The notes under the pieces are model-generated. The model saw nothing but the letters and a program-made list of their open reading frames with translations. It searched no databases and was not told where the DNA came from. From Globodera rostochiensis (taxonomy: Eukaryota > Nematoda > Chromadorea > Rhabditida > Heteroderidae), in contig JAEVLN010000003.1 in assembly GCA_018350325.1 (NCBI GenBank), forward strand, positions 1,659,214-1,723,213: DNA of 64,000 nucleotides, written 5' to 3'. Shown here one piece after another: positions 34,906 to 46,150 of this stretch. The translations under genes and the position numbers were made by a program. Every line of letters begins with the position of its first letter. Position 1 is the stretch's first letter.

Positions 34906-35690
34906 TCACACGGGTGGCCTTCCGGGCATTCCAGTACTCACCGGGCCACCACCGCCCTGGCCATCCAACGAAGTTATTTGGCGCCCTTCGATTACCATTG
35001 TCATCAGATGGCGGAATTGGCCGTTCGGGATAAGGCGGTAGACGAGAATAGCGAAGTAGCCGAAGGCGGAGCCCGAAATCAGGCAAAAGGTCTTAAGATT
35101 TTGGGACATATGGGTTATTTTTACACATATTAAATCAGTGTTATCGGACGACACACTGCAAAAAGGACGAACCGTCGTCAGAAGATATGAGAAGGTGTGG
35201 CTGATAGTGTAATCCAAACTGTGAATCAGCGCAATGGCACAAATCAGCGAGCTAATCCCGAAGAGGAGAACAGCCAAAACGGACACGATAAAATCCTGCA
35301 AGAGTTATATGCTCTTACGAATTGACCCCAATTGCTTTATGTTCACATACAATTAATGCAAATGGGACAAATACGAAGCTGGCACCAAATTGGAACGTCT
35401 TTCGGTTTAGTCTGAAGATGTAACAAATCCAAGTGATCAGCGAAATGATGAATGAGTTCCATGCCGTAAAAAGTACGAAATCGATGGAGCCGTAAACGTA
35501 ACGACTCAGTCCAATAGTGATCAGAGTGGCAAAAGGAGCAAACTGAACGAATAAACGTATAACTTCATACGTGTTAACAATGTGGAGAAGAAAAAAAGAA
35601 TCATCAATCATTTACCCAATGGATCGTTTTCAGCACACCAAAAGGCCATGCTCTGAAGAAGTCTCTGTCGATGTAATCAGCAAATGTCAT
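34906..35690 (-). CDS. Four-pass membrane protein (MARVEL-like topology)
   Basis: Exon 1 from 35690: MTFADYIDRDFFRAWPFGVL, joined in frame to FAPFATLITIGLSRYVYG. Four hydrophobic segments follow: around FATLITIGL, FVLFTAWNSFIISLITWICY, DFIVSVLAVLLFGISSLICA and CLISGSAFGYFAILVYRL. The C-terminus is hydrophilic and Gly/Pro-rich (GQGGGGPVSTGMPGRPPV). Spacing and topology resemble MARVEL-domain proteins of membrane apposition and vesicle trafficking, but no diagnostic residue was confirmed. The stop at 34906 lies next to a strong GTGAGT donor (just after GGGGP), so an alternative 3' exon through a 36-base direct repeat (34875-34935) is possible. Confidence 0.6.
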
Positions 35691-36248
35691 TTGTTCGTTT
35701 TTAATTAGGAATGATTAAGTTGGTTTTGATAAGTCAAAAAATGGTCTAAAATGGAAGAAATAAAACCATCAAAATCCTAAACAAGACAAAAATGATTGTC
35801 TGTGTAATAAATTGATGGAAAATACGAGAGGAATTTGTGAGAAGTGAGTTAACAGTGAGAGTGGTGATTCATCGTCTTCTCACCCTTATGCACTTTTGCG
35901 GCCAGAGTTGGGAGGGAAGGTGAGAAAGGACTGTGAGCGCTTTGTCAGCGTCTGACCTAGCGCGCCTTGAGGCCCATCCATTCATTCGATTTCGTTCAAA
36001 AACGGAACCAAAAAGTTTTGGCGTATTCTTATAACTTCCAAATGAAGATTATTGATTTGGGCCTTTCATCAACATTTAATGTACAAAAACCGGTACTTAT
36101 TCTGGACTATTTTAAAATTAGCTGATTTAAAATGAATTTCAATAAACGAGTGGGGACACACTACTACCGCGTTGTCAATTGGGTATTTGGGCGCGGAATC
36201 CAGCGTTGACGACATCCATATATACCCAATGTAAATGGGGGATCCCTT
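35691..36248. other. Intergenic region
   Basis: AT-rich, about 560 bases between two minus-strand genes. No coding or structured element recognised. Confidence 0.4.
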
Positions 36249-37978
36249 TCATCCAAAAGCAACGAGAAAAAGCAGATCCAAGTTATTCGAATATTTAATC
36301 TTTATGCACGTGGCAACGAATCCAAACAAAAGCATAACCATTTTGGTTATATTATCGGTTAGTTGAAACCAAATAACTTGGATGTCCAGCAATATCATCC
36401 GCCAAATAACGAATTTCCGCGAAAAGAACTTGTGAGTATAGACTGAGGTGTCGGTTCTTTGTGGTGACAAGCTGAAATAATTGTTATATTTGAATTGAAG
36501 TCTTTTCACCTTCTCATAAATTCGCTTAAATTGTGGTGTGACTTGACAAAGTGCAATGCCAAAAAAGTTCCGTCGTACAGTACAGTCGAGCAGTTTCACA
36601 TAATTCAGGAAGACTTCGTCATCGATTGGGAATGTGACCGCGTTAGGTGTATGTCTGCCGATACAAAAGCCAACAAAAAATGTGCGGGCCCTCAAAAATA
36701 TACAAATTAAGCAGGGAAAAAGAAAAGGTGTGTTTCTCCTGACTACAAGAACAAAAACTTCGTAAAGATGCATAATTTACTTGTGAATGGAAGGTTGACT
36801 TAACAGAAGCGCATTGAAGTGGTTTGGGACACAGTTTCTGAGGCGATCCATAAAGAAACGTCGTGCCAAGACGCCGCCGAGGAATGCGTGAAACGAATGC
36901 GGGCTTACACAGCGAAGGTTGCAACCTTATAAAGTAAGATTAGAGGTTAGAATAGGAGAAGACAAATTGCTTTTCGGGAGTTTAACACAACCTCAGAAAC
37001 AATTACTTTTCGGGAGTTTAACACAACCTCAGAAACAATTACTTTTCGGGAGTTTAACACAACCTCAGAAACAATTACTTTTCGGGAGTTTAACACAACT
37101 TTAGACAATTGCTTACAGTGCAAGACAAGCGAATCAATGTTGTAAAAAGCGTCTGGCGCATATTCTTGCAGTTTTTCAACGAAAAAGTCAGTGAAAGTGA
37201 ACGCGTGGAAAATCACCCGACGGATTTTGCATTTTTTGAGCATTCGCTTCAAACGTTCGTAGAAACTTAGCGGAGGTGTGAAGAGCTTTCGTGTGTAATT
37301 GAGATTGTGGTTGAAAACAGTTGGCTTTACTCCTAAAAATTATCTTTGAATCCAAGCAAATTCGCTTTGCTAAAAAAATCACCAACTTTTGCACCTTTCG
37401 TGATGAAATATATCGACTGGGGGAAAGACCACCGAACGGGACGTCCGAACCGCCAAACTCTCTCCGCAAGGAAATTTGAAATTTTGCTCATTAAATGCCA
37501 TCGGCAAATTGCGGGCATTCTTCACTTCAATCTCATCGATGTCTCTGAAATTGGCCAAATGGAGGATTTTAAAGCAAAAAGCAAACCTGTCGATAAAGTA
37601 TTTCTTGTAGCAATATTCGCGGAAAGTTCGATTGTAATATATTTTGAGAGAGAACTCAGATGAAGTTGAGAGAATGATGGCGTCTATAGACCGCATCTGA
37701 AGCTCCGTGTTTTTCAGATTGTCTGCATAATCAATCCTTAAAAAGTTCGTTTTTATGAATGATTTGTTGTATTCTATTGTAAAAGCAAAAGCTTACACAT
37801 TTTTCCACCTTTTGCAGGTGAGTTTGCAATTTTCCAAGTCATCTCGACTGACAAAACTGAATATCCGAATGACGACATTAATTGGAATTATTACAGAACT
37901 GTCGTCCTTAATTAACATTAATAATACCAGCTGGAAAATAAAAAACTAAATAGTACCTCAACTTCCATCTTCGAAAAA
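36249..37978 (-). CDS. F-box protein, nematode-type
   Basis: Exon 1 is tiny (MEVE, from 37978). The next exon gives LVLLMLIKDDSSVIIPINVVIRIFSFVSRDDLENCKLTCKRWKNV. Its IPINVVIRIFSFVSRDDLEN part, followed by CKLTCKRW, fits the F-box consensus (LP-x-E-x-x-x-x-I-F-x-F-L...L-V-C-K-x-W). F-box proteins bring substrates to SKP1-cullin ubiquitin ligases. Later exons (YADNLKNTELQMRSIDAI..., VKNARNLPMAFNEQN..., LKKCKIRRVIFHAFTFTDFF..., ARRFFMDRLRNCVPNHFNAL) form a C-terminal substrate-type domain I cannot assign. The exon ending SIHK joins in phase with HTPNAVTFPIDDEVF, which stays open to the stop at 36249. The last hydrophobic stretch may be partly intronic. An intron (about 36945-37115) holds a 36-bp minisatellite. 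Confidence 0.65.
36969..37112. repeat. 36-bp tandem repeat, four copies
   Basis: Units CTTTTCGGGAGTTTAACACA + ACCTCAGAAACAATTA repeat at exact 36-base spacing (36970, 37006, 37042, 37078). On the minus strand the unit keeps a frame (VVLNSRKVIVSE) because 36 is divisible by three. A GTAAGC donor just upstream and an acceptor (CTTTATAAG) downstream favour an intronic place in the F-box gene. Confidence 0.9.
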
Positions 37979-38220
37979 GTAAGCCAAGTTGAACAAATTG
38001 AATTAATAATGCAATGAAGTTCTTAAAAAGAGTATTTTAAGCGCTCCGAAAACGTTGATCAATTCGAATTCTTTTAGATCAATTTTTCAAAAAAGAACTG
38101 CATGATCGGTACACTCACCGCTTTTTAACTCGATTACAAAAAATTTTTAGGATAGCAAACAAGATAAGTAATTCTTGAATCTAATCATTCACTATCAGGG
38201 TTCGAAATGTACATATCTAC

Positions 38221-39086
38221 TAGAGCCCGGTCGAGACGAGATCTCGTCTCGAGGATCTCGAAAAATCTCGACCTCGAGATCTCGCTCGACGAAAAATGAG
38301 CTTCTCGAGATTTTTCGAGACCGAGATTTTTTCGAGAATCTCGACTCGAGATCTCGCTCGAAGGAAGCTCGAGATTCTCGATCTCGAGCCCAAAGATTTT
38401 TCATGAAAACACTGCTTTTTTAAGCAAAGATTGCCAATTTTTGTAAAATTTTGCCTTACCGGACCTCTTCTACTCCTGAAAAGCTTCAAAAAATTACCGC
38501 ATTTTTAAAATTTTGGTGCAAATCCCTTAACAAATTAGTCGAAAATTCAAAATTTTCTCGGCGGCGCCTATCGGCACCGCGACCCCCCACCCCAAATTCT
38601 CAAAAAGTGCCAAATTAAAAATTAATTTCAAATTTTGAATTTTCCGGGCATCTTTGGATCAGGATTTTCGGGTTTCGGACATTTTTTTTGGATCCGTCTG
38701 CATCACTGAAGAGTTACAAATTATGTATGCGAAAATCTCATTTCTTTCGCTCACTAAACTCACTAAGTGCAAAAATGGCTTTTAAAGACCAATTGAAAGA
38801 CGAAAGCTACTATCGAAAAATTGTGCTAGAGAAGGCCTAAGCTTTTTCCTTGCAATTGGTTGAAAATTATTTTTTCGATAAATAAAATAACGCCAAAAAA
38901 TTTTCATCAAAAAAATCTCGAATCTCGACTGTTTCGGCTCGAGATTTTCCGAGACCGAGGTTTTTTCGAGATCTCGACCTCGAGATCTCGCTCGACGAAA
39001 AATGGTCTTCTCGAGATTTTTCGAGACCGAGATTTTTTCGAGAATCTCGGCTCGAGATCTTGCTCGAAGCTCAAGTCCGGGCTCTA
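38221..39086. mobile_element. 866-bp hAT-like element with CTCGAGAT-rich ends
   Basis: Terminal inverted repeats TAGAGCCCGG (38221) and CCGGGCTCTA (ending 39086). Flanked by a perfect 8-bp duplication ATATCTAC (38213-38220 and 39087-39094). TAG-type termini and an 8-bp duplication are typical of hAT transposons. Both ends are filled with interleaved direct and inverted copies of TCTCGAGAT-like motifs (38228-38392, 38915-39070), which can fold extensively. The middle (38400-38910) is AT-rich with no transposase frame, so it is non-autonomous. It lies between the F-box and DHRS1 genes. Confidence 0.92.
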
Positions 39087-39094
39087 ATATCTAC

Positions 39095-39455
39095 TGCTTA
39101 AGCTTAAGCTTAGAAATTAAGCATAAAATGCTTAAAATTGAAATTTATTTGGCATAATGTTACTTAAAATACGCCTTTGTATGTAATCCCTGAATATCGG
39201 ATCGTGTCCAGTGGTGGGAAGTTCGAATTCCTGGTGCCGACTTTTCAAAATCCGGATCCTAGCTCCAGACCCCGACTATTTTGTCACCCGGGCTGGTTCA
39301 GGCCAGATGCTCTATTGGCCCTGGCACCTTTCAGAATTTGGCTCCTTAGCTTTCCCAGCCCTGGTCATGTCGTTTCGGGGCTAATTCTGGTGCCAAAAAA
39401 TACAATAACATGAAAGCTTTTCACTGTATTTTATAATCGCAGATTTGCTGATAAA
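39095..39455. other. Intergenic region upstream of DHRS1
   Basis: About 360 bases. It includes a palindromic AAGCTTAAGCTTAG segment (39097-39112) next to the hAT-like element, and otherwise ordinary sequence. TTTATAATCGCAG at 39430-39442 could be a trans-splice acceptor for the gene at 39456. Confidence 0.4.
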
Positions 39456-41009
39456 ATGGCTTCAGCAGTGAGGGCTTTGGAAGGTAAAATAGCACTTGTA
39501 ACAGGCGCTTCGCGTGGCATCGGAAAAGGAATTGCCCTCCAACTTGCACGAGCGGGTGCCACGGTTTACATCACTGGCCGAGCACCGGCCGCTTCATTTT
39601 CGATGGTTGAAAAGGGACTTCCTTCATTGGAACAAACGGCAAAAGGCTCATTATATGGATTATAAGCTAATCTGTGGCTGACATATTTTAGAAATTGAAC
39701 AGCGCGGGGGTCTGTCCCATGCCGTTTATTGTGACCACGCAAACACCGATGATGTTCGCCGTTTGTTTAAGCGTATTGAAGAAGAACAAAGCGGTCGACT
39801 GCACATTTTGGTGAACAATGCCTATTCCGGAGTGCCTGTTAGTTTTGGTCTTCAAATTGACTATTGAACATCCCTCCAATTTCTGAGTTTGATCGGAAAT
39901 GCGGGAAAAAAGTTCTGGGAGTGCGATGCGGAGTTCTGGGATGACATCAACGAGGTTGGGTTGCGCAATGTTTACTTTTGTTCTACGCTTGCCGCTCGGT
40001 TGATGGTTCCGCATGGCAATAATTTTTGAGAGTTGAATTTACTATAATCTTTTTTTGTAGGAGGGGGGCTTATCGTGCACATCAGTTCCGCAGGCGCTCT
40101 CCAATATCTGTTCTCGGTTCCGTACGGAGTTGGCAAAGCAGCAATTGACCGAATGGCGGCTGACATGGCGTTGGGTACGAATTGGACATTTTCTCTTTTT
40201 TATGTTTCTTTTTCAGAGCTCAAACCTCGAGGAGTGGCCGCTATTTCACTGTGGCCTGGGTTTGTCCAGACAGAGATTACGTTAATGGAAAAACACGCTG
40301 AACAATTTTCAAACGCTGCTCAAATGTCTTTGGTAATTTTTATACGTGAAAAATTGCATTTAATAAAAATTGTGGTCTTTGTAACTCGCATTTATTCATA
40401 GCAGGGGCGTAGCCAGAAAAAAATTTCGGAGGGGGGAATTGATCCATCTGAGCGCCAGGAGCGGCCCGGGGAAAAATTTTTTGATTTTTGATGGCAATTT
40501 GTTAAGAAAATTGGTCAAGAAATTGTAAAAGTCCAAAACAATAGGGTCCCCCAATGGTTTTTTTTTTTCTCAAATTTCATTTCGGGGGGGGGGATTCCCT
40601 GATTCCCCCCCCCTCTGGATACGCCACTGATTCATAGACTATAATTTTGAATTTGTCTTATTCTCATTTAGAATGCGTTCAACGCGGCGTTGCAAAACGC
40701 GGAATCTCCCGATTTTGTGGGGAAGGCTGTGGTTGGTCTGGCCAAGGACCCGAAGATTCTGCAAAAGAGCGGCCGAATTCAGCTGACCGGAGACCTCGCC
40801 AAGGAATATGGGTTCACTGACCAGAATGGTGGTGACTTTGAGCAAAATTAATTTTGCCATTTTATTCATTTGAAGGTGTCGTCCCTACCAACATTCGCTC
40901 CATTCGTTCGGCGCTTCAATTCTTCGGTTGGCTTCGTCTGGCCAAACTCGTCCCAGCTTTCATTAAAACGCCGAAATTCGGCCTTCATTTTGCCTCATAC
41001 AAATTCTGA
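39456..41009 (+). CDS. DHRS1: Short-chain dehydrogenase/reductase, DHRS1 type
   Basis: Classical Rossmann-fold SDR. The cofactor motif is VTGASRGIGKGIALQLARAG (T-G-x3-G-x-G) with the NADP-type VYITGRA. Then LHILVNNAYSGV, the active-site Ser in HISSAGALQY, and the catalytic pair YGVGK (Y-x3-K). WPGFVQTEI follows. Specific DHRS1 features: NNAYSGV, the FWEC-x-EFWDDINEVGLRN segment, SAGALQYLFSVPYGVGKAA and a C-terminus ending in YKF (human SKF). DHRS1 is an ER-associated reductase of steroids and xenobiotics. Seven or eight exons. A 228-bp miniature element lies in the intron after QMS. The UGT gene starts 290 bases downstream on the same strand. Confidence 0.93.
40402..40629. mobile_element. 228-bp hAT miniature element in a DHRS1 intron
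   Basis: Ends CAGGGGCGTAGCCAGA and TCTGGATACGCCACTG, whose complement is CAGTGGCGTATCCAGA. Perfect 8-bp target duplication ATTCATAG at 40394-40401 and 40630-40637. The CAGTGGCGTAGCCAGA terminus is a well-known hAT-type end in animals. The interior contains C/G runs and no frame. It sits inside an intron and the flanking exons remain in frame. Confidence 0.95.
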
Positions 41010-41298
41010 ATTTATCGGACTTAGGAAGCTTAATTTGGAAACCATTGGCGTTTCAGTCCTTAATATTCGTTCAATATTTTGAACCAACTTTATTTATTAC
41101 TGCCAAACGAATAGTAAATTTTAAGTTTTTTTTGTGAGCTCATCGCAATGATCTGTCCCTCGAAAGATCGCCTCGAAATGGTCCATCCAATTTTATTTGT
41201 GTTTGCTTACCGGAGTGAACCCCGAAATGCGTGAGGGGAGAGGTGGGGGGGGGTCGGGGAATGATTTTTACTCAAAGGGATCTTTGTCCCATTTTGAA

Positions 41299-44073
41299 AT
41301 GTTATTCCTCCGCATTTTCCTCCCTCTGCTCGTTATTCCCTTCTCGGCGGATGGGCTCAGTTTCCTTTTCTTTCTCATCGGCACCAACCAATTCGAACGG
41401 CACACTTTTGAATTTATGGCCCAGGAATTTGCGCGCCGAGCCCACAAAGTGACGACAGTGAAACCCATTTTAGTGCCAGAAGAACCCCGACTGGTACGGC
41501 ACATTCTCTCAATTTTGGCCAATGTAACCGGCGCTTCACTTTGTTTGACTGTCACGCCCCCCACAAAAAGTCCAAAAATGTAAAAAGCGCGTCAATGAGA
41601 AGGATTAGTTGGCATTCATTCGCTTCGTGACTTGCAAAAATTAATTGCTTTAATAAGGTGTGAATTGCTTCAGGTAAAACCGCTGTTGCACATGGTCCAC
41701 GAGAAAGTGCTTAAGGATGTGCTTCCAAGGTGCCGTCCCATTGGAAAATGAATGGGAAATGCTAAAAAGGCGTTTCCACAGATTAGCTTACCAATCTAAG
41801 GCTTTTTTGAAGAGCTAATGACGGAAAGGATTAAACTCCCTGCCATAAATTCGGTCGTTTTCATCAGACGCCTCTTCGAACCCCTCGGGCGAGTGGGACA
41901 GAATGTCCCCTGGAGTGAGGAGGCGGGCGAGGAAAGTGCTCTCAGGGCGCCTTATTGGGCGGCGCACAATTATTCATGTGGAAAGGTGAAAATGAATTGG
42001 AATTTGGGAAGAAACTCGGCTGAACATCGTTAAGTTGTTGAGCAGCAACCTTATGGAAGTTATTGCCAGGGCCGACATTGACTTGGCCATTCTCCACATG
42101 GGCGACCCGTGTCTGGTGAAGCCTTTCAATTATCAGAAAAAATCCGGCCCAATATTCTTAGCCCCGGGAAGGTTTTGTCCGAGACTCTGGCGGTGGATTT
42201 ACGCCTTTCGAGCGTTTAGAATTAAGAGACCTTGAGTCTCCGATCGGCCTGTCGTGTTCATAGTTTAATTTACAATTCGATTTATCTACAGATGGGAATC
42301 GTACATGCGTTAGGAATTCCTTTTGTGCTGTTCGACCTTGAGGGGGTCACCGATGAGACTCTAATCGCCTCGGGGGTTTGCACTTTTGAAGTTTTCATTT
42401 TTTGAAAATTCGTAAAAGGCGCCCTGGACTTTGCCGGAGTTAAACTTTGATGGGCATGCTGTCGACTTTGTCGGGGTTGGTTTGTTTGAAGGTCGGTAAC
42501 TAATTTTTGGGATATTTGCCCCGAAGGCGCTTTCTGCCCGTCTGACCCGGTCTTTTTCTTTGATCTCCGAATCATTCGCCCAAAGTGGCATTCCCTGGCT
42601 GGCATCGCTCTTCTCGGCAAGATTTCGAAGTTTGGACGGGCATATCGATGAATTATTTGCTTCCGACTACGAAATTCAACGGAAATTTCGCAAGAAATTC
42701 CCCGATGTTGGCAAGGTCATAAAAAGTTACAAAAATCTCATTTTTGTTTCAAAATTCAGCTGAGACGGATGGCCCGTCTTTACCTCGCCAACACCGACAC
42801 TTTCCTCGAGAGTCCATTCTCGGCATTTCCCAACAATTTGTTGCCCATCGGTGGCGTTCATATCGACTCCGTTCGACCTCTTTTTGCTGTAAATTTTTAT
42901 AAAAAAACGATTTGTACATAAATTTAAGCCTTGGAATTTGTCTATGGAGTCGAGCAAAAGGGGTGTGATTTTATGCTCTTTCGGCACTCAGGCGGACACC
43001 GGCACTATGCCAAAAGAGGTCGGAAAAATGAACAACGACGGAAAGACGGCTTGAAGTTGTTTAGTTTGTCCATTCTTTGCTGGACGTCTTCTCCCGCCTC
43101 GCCGACTACCGGATCTTCTGGCGAATTTCTCCCAAACTTTCACTGCCCGGCCTTTCCACGGCCCAATTTGAGGGCCTTTCCGAGCAGATCCCCCACCTGA
43201 ACATCACCAGCTTTTTCCCACAAAACGAATTGCTCGGTACGGTACTTTCCTACAGTGTTTATACCGTACACAAAACATTTACAACAATAAGCGCACCAAC
43301 GGACCCGTCTTTTGATCACTAACGGAGGTATTCGTTTCGAAAATTAGTGAATTATTTAGCACAATTTTTAAACCAAAGGAGCGCACTCTCTGATGGAGTC
43401 CATTCACTGGGTAAACGAACAAATCGTCGGATTGACGGCATTTGTCTCATAGATTTTGTATTATTTGCATTTTTAGGGAGTTCCTTTGCTCGGAATTCCC
43501 CTCTACGGCAGCAACAGCCGCAATTTGGAAAAGGTCAGCAACACAACCTCTTCCCAACCCCTCAGCCTCATTTTAGGCTAAACAACGCGGCATTGGCATT
43601 GTATTGGGCAAAAGGGAGGCAACGAATGCAAAGACTCTGCTGAATGCCATCCGAACGGTGCTGAATTGTCCGAAGTTGGCATGGCATTCTTTCTGTTGAA
43701 CCAACGGCGGATTTTTAGGATCGGTCGGAAAGCACAAGAAATAGGCTGGGCGGTGCGTCGTCGCCCATCCTCCGCCTTTGACCGCGTCCATTATGCACTT
43801 GAAACGACCGCCCGACAACGGCGGCCTTTGGGGGAAATGCGCGGCCCCCAACCGCCGATGGCACGCGCCCTTTTCCAATGCCTTCACGTCGACGTTTCTC
43901 TCGCCCTTTTACTCTTTGTAATGGCCGCCGCCGTCTTAATAGCCCGAATTGGGCTGAAATTAGCCGCGTTTTGTTACCAACTGACATTATGCGTAATGTT
44001 CTCACTTGGAAAAGCGCTGCGGGCAATTTCAATGCGAGGGGGAAAGGGCGGAGGGCACAAAAAGGACGAGTGA
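41299..44073 (+). CDS. UDP-glycosyltransferase (UGT family)
   Basis: Signal peptide MLFLRIFLPLLVIPFSADG (41299). Acceptor-binding half: FEFMAQEFARRAHKVTTVKP and ILVPEEPRLVKPLLHMVHEK, then HMGDPCLVKPFN. Donor half: LYLANTDTFLESPF, GGVHID, GVILCSFGTQAD, and the UGT signature split over exons (TNGGI, then AHSLMESIHW, then GVPLLGIPLYGSNSRN). A C-terminal helix region (RKAQEIGWAVRRRPSSAFDR) precedes one membrane segment (LALLLFVMAAAVLIARIGL) and a basic tail ending KKDE, a dilysine ER-retrieval signal. The usual HGG is NGG here, and the usual FGDQ is YGSN. UGTs conjugate sugars to small lipophilic molecules in the ER lumen. At least ten exons. Some nematode UGTs share the ILVPEEPRLVKP style of N-terminus. 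Confidence 0.88.
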
Positions 44074-46150
44074 ATGGGCGGGCGGGCGGGCGGAGGTCGG
44101 AAAAATAAAGGGCGGAGTGGGGGAGGAAGAAGAAGAGCTTCTAATTTGAGATTGCAAATGGAAGGCGGGAATTCGAGAACGGAGACGCCATCGGCGGACG
44201 ATGAAAATGATGCCGTTGATGGATGCCATGGACGGATCAAGATGATGCCATTAATGGATGCCATGGACAGATCAAGATGCTGCCATTGATGGATGTCATG
44301 GATGGATGAAGATGATGCCATTGATGGATGTCATGGATGGATGAAGATGATGTCATTGATGGATGTCATGGATGGATGAAGATGATGTCATTGATGGATG
44401 CCATGGACGGAAGAAGATGATGTCATTGATGGATGCCATGGACGGAAGAAGATGATGTCATTGATGGATGCCATGGACGGAAGAAGATGATGTCATTGAT
44501 GGATGCCATGGACGGATCAAGATGATGCCATTGTGCCATGGACGGACGGGTGGATGGATGTTGCCGTTGTTCGCTTCACACCTTCGCCATCTGTTCTCTT
44601 CCGTCGCCTTTATTTCGTTCGGCACTCTTTCATCGTTAATAAAGTGACGTGACATGAACAAATTAAAGTGTTGCTCGGTTTTGTGGCACCCAATTCACGC
44701 ATAATAAAGGAAATGCTTAAGTCAAGTCATAATAAATTCATTAGTACATTTTTCATTAACTCAAATCGTGCGAATGAATGTTCAGGCCGCCGCCTTCCCT
44801 TTCAAATTGGTCCAATTGCTGAATACCGGCCGAGTCCACAGCCGGCATTTCATTAACTATTAGCATGCTTTAATGCCGCCGTCTTTCCTCCCAAAGGCAT
44901 TAAAATTAAAAAATATGATCCTTTCGCTAATTTATCAGCTGGAGAGATTCCACAATTCGTTTTTTGATTTCCACCCGGACGGATACCGGATAAGTTATTT
45001 AAAAAACCGTACTATTGACAGAATTTGCCAGTATATGGTGCTTTGCCCACCCGGATTCCAGCAGAAACCCGGACATTTGCACTCCGGTACTCACTCAAAA
45101 AGCGGGACTTCAGCACATCTCCTTCATTGTTGGGAAATCGTTCAGTGTCCCACGCGGAGAGTCTTTCGGAAGAAAGGTTGAAATGGCGAGGAACAATTCG
45201 AAAGAGAATGGCTGAAGAGGGGGGGGGGCTAAACCGAATTCATTCTCATGAATTCCCCCGCCCCCCCAAACCGCAAAGAAGGGCACACTTGTCCCCCGGG
45301 GGTAAATTAATTGCCACCCTCATCATTTCCCTGGCTTTTCCCTCCGTTGTGCCAACTCAAACCAACCCGACCCGACCAGCCAAGAAGAATGGCTTCGCCT
45401 GGCCTTTGCTTCTCTCCCTGCCGCCCCACTCTTGCCTTACTCAATTTCATTCGCTCCCTCTCGACACTTTTGTCTGCGGCGTTGCGTGCCGTCTCCCCTC
45501 CCCCCCCCCGGGGCACAGGTCCAATCATCATCATCATTGGCCCTCAATGCGCCTCATTCACGCCTCAAAGCTTTTCATATCCAATCCAATAAGTAGCAGA
45601 AAGCCAGCACCACCACCCATCGTCTCCAACCTCTTCTACTCCTCCACCCATCGCACCCCGCCCCCCCCCCCGGGCGCCATGTCCCGACAGCCTCCCCTTC
45701 CCTTCGACGCCATGTCCCAACAAACGAAACCTCCCACCAACCCATTCCCCACATTCCATCTACCACCAACAGCCGACTTCCCCCCCCCCCTCACAGTTGG
45801 AGCTTTTACTCTATCAGCCGCCCGTCCGCTCGTCCAACGTTTTTTTAGGTTAGAAATTCCAAAATGAATGAATTGCGTTGCGCCGGAATGATTGGGCCAA
45901 CTTTTGGCTAAAGGAATGCGCCCGCATTCGCCTTTAAATGTGCGAATGCATTTTATTTGTTAGGTAAAAGTGAGTTTTGTTTTGCACATTCCCACGAAGG
46001 CATCGTTTGTTCTTTACCAATGGGGGGGGGGGGAAGGATTGGACTCTAAAAGGTTGATTAAAATATATTTATTATGCTGCAATTTTTAATCAACAAGCAA
46101 AAAATTAACAAAAACTAATCGAATGTCCGCACACCAAAGTCTTTGACAAA
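44074..46150. other. Gene-poor region after UGT
   Basis: Two kilobases holding the 35-bp minisatellite (44205-44545) and, further right, C/T-rich sequence with C runs (45255, 45498, 45660, 45780). A 280-codon frame at 45025-45867 is Pro/Ser/Thr-rich and follows those runs; I do not regard it as a gene. No other coding segment recognised. Confidence 0.5.
44205..44545. repeat. 35-bp tandem repeat, about nine copies
   Basis: Units of the form GATGCCATGGACGGAAGAAG + ATGATGTCATTGATG repeat every 35 bases (44226, 44261, 44296, 44331, 44366, 44401, 44436, 44471, 44506). Two unit variants (GGATCAAGATGATGCC and GGAAGAAGATGATGTC) occur in blocks, suggesting stepwise expansion. 35 is not a multiple of three, so the array is noncoding. 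Confidence 0.95.

Noticed and set aside
45025..45867. 280-codon + strand frame, Pro/Ser/His-rich
   Set aside because: It crosses several C runs, shows no recognisable domain, and other frames over the same span are also open; more likely low-complexity noncoding sequence.
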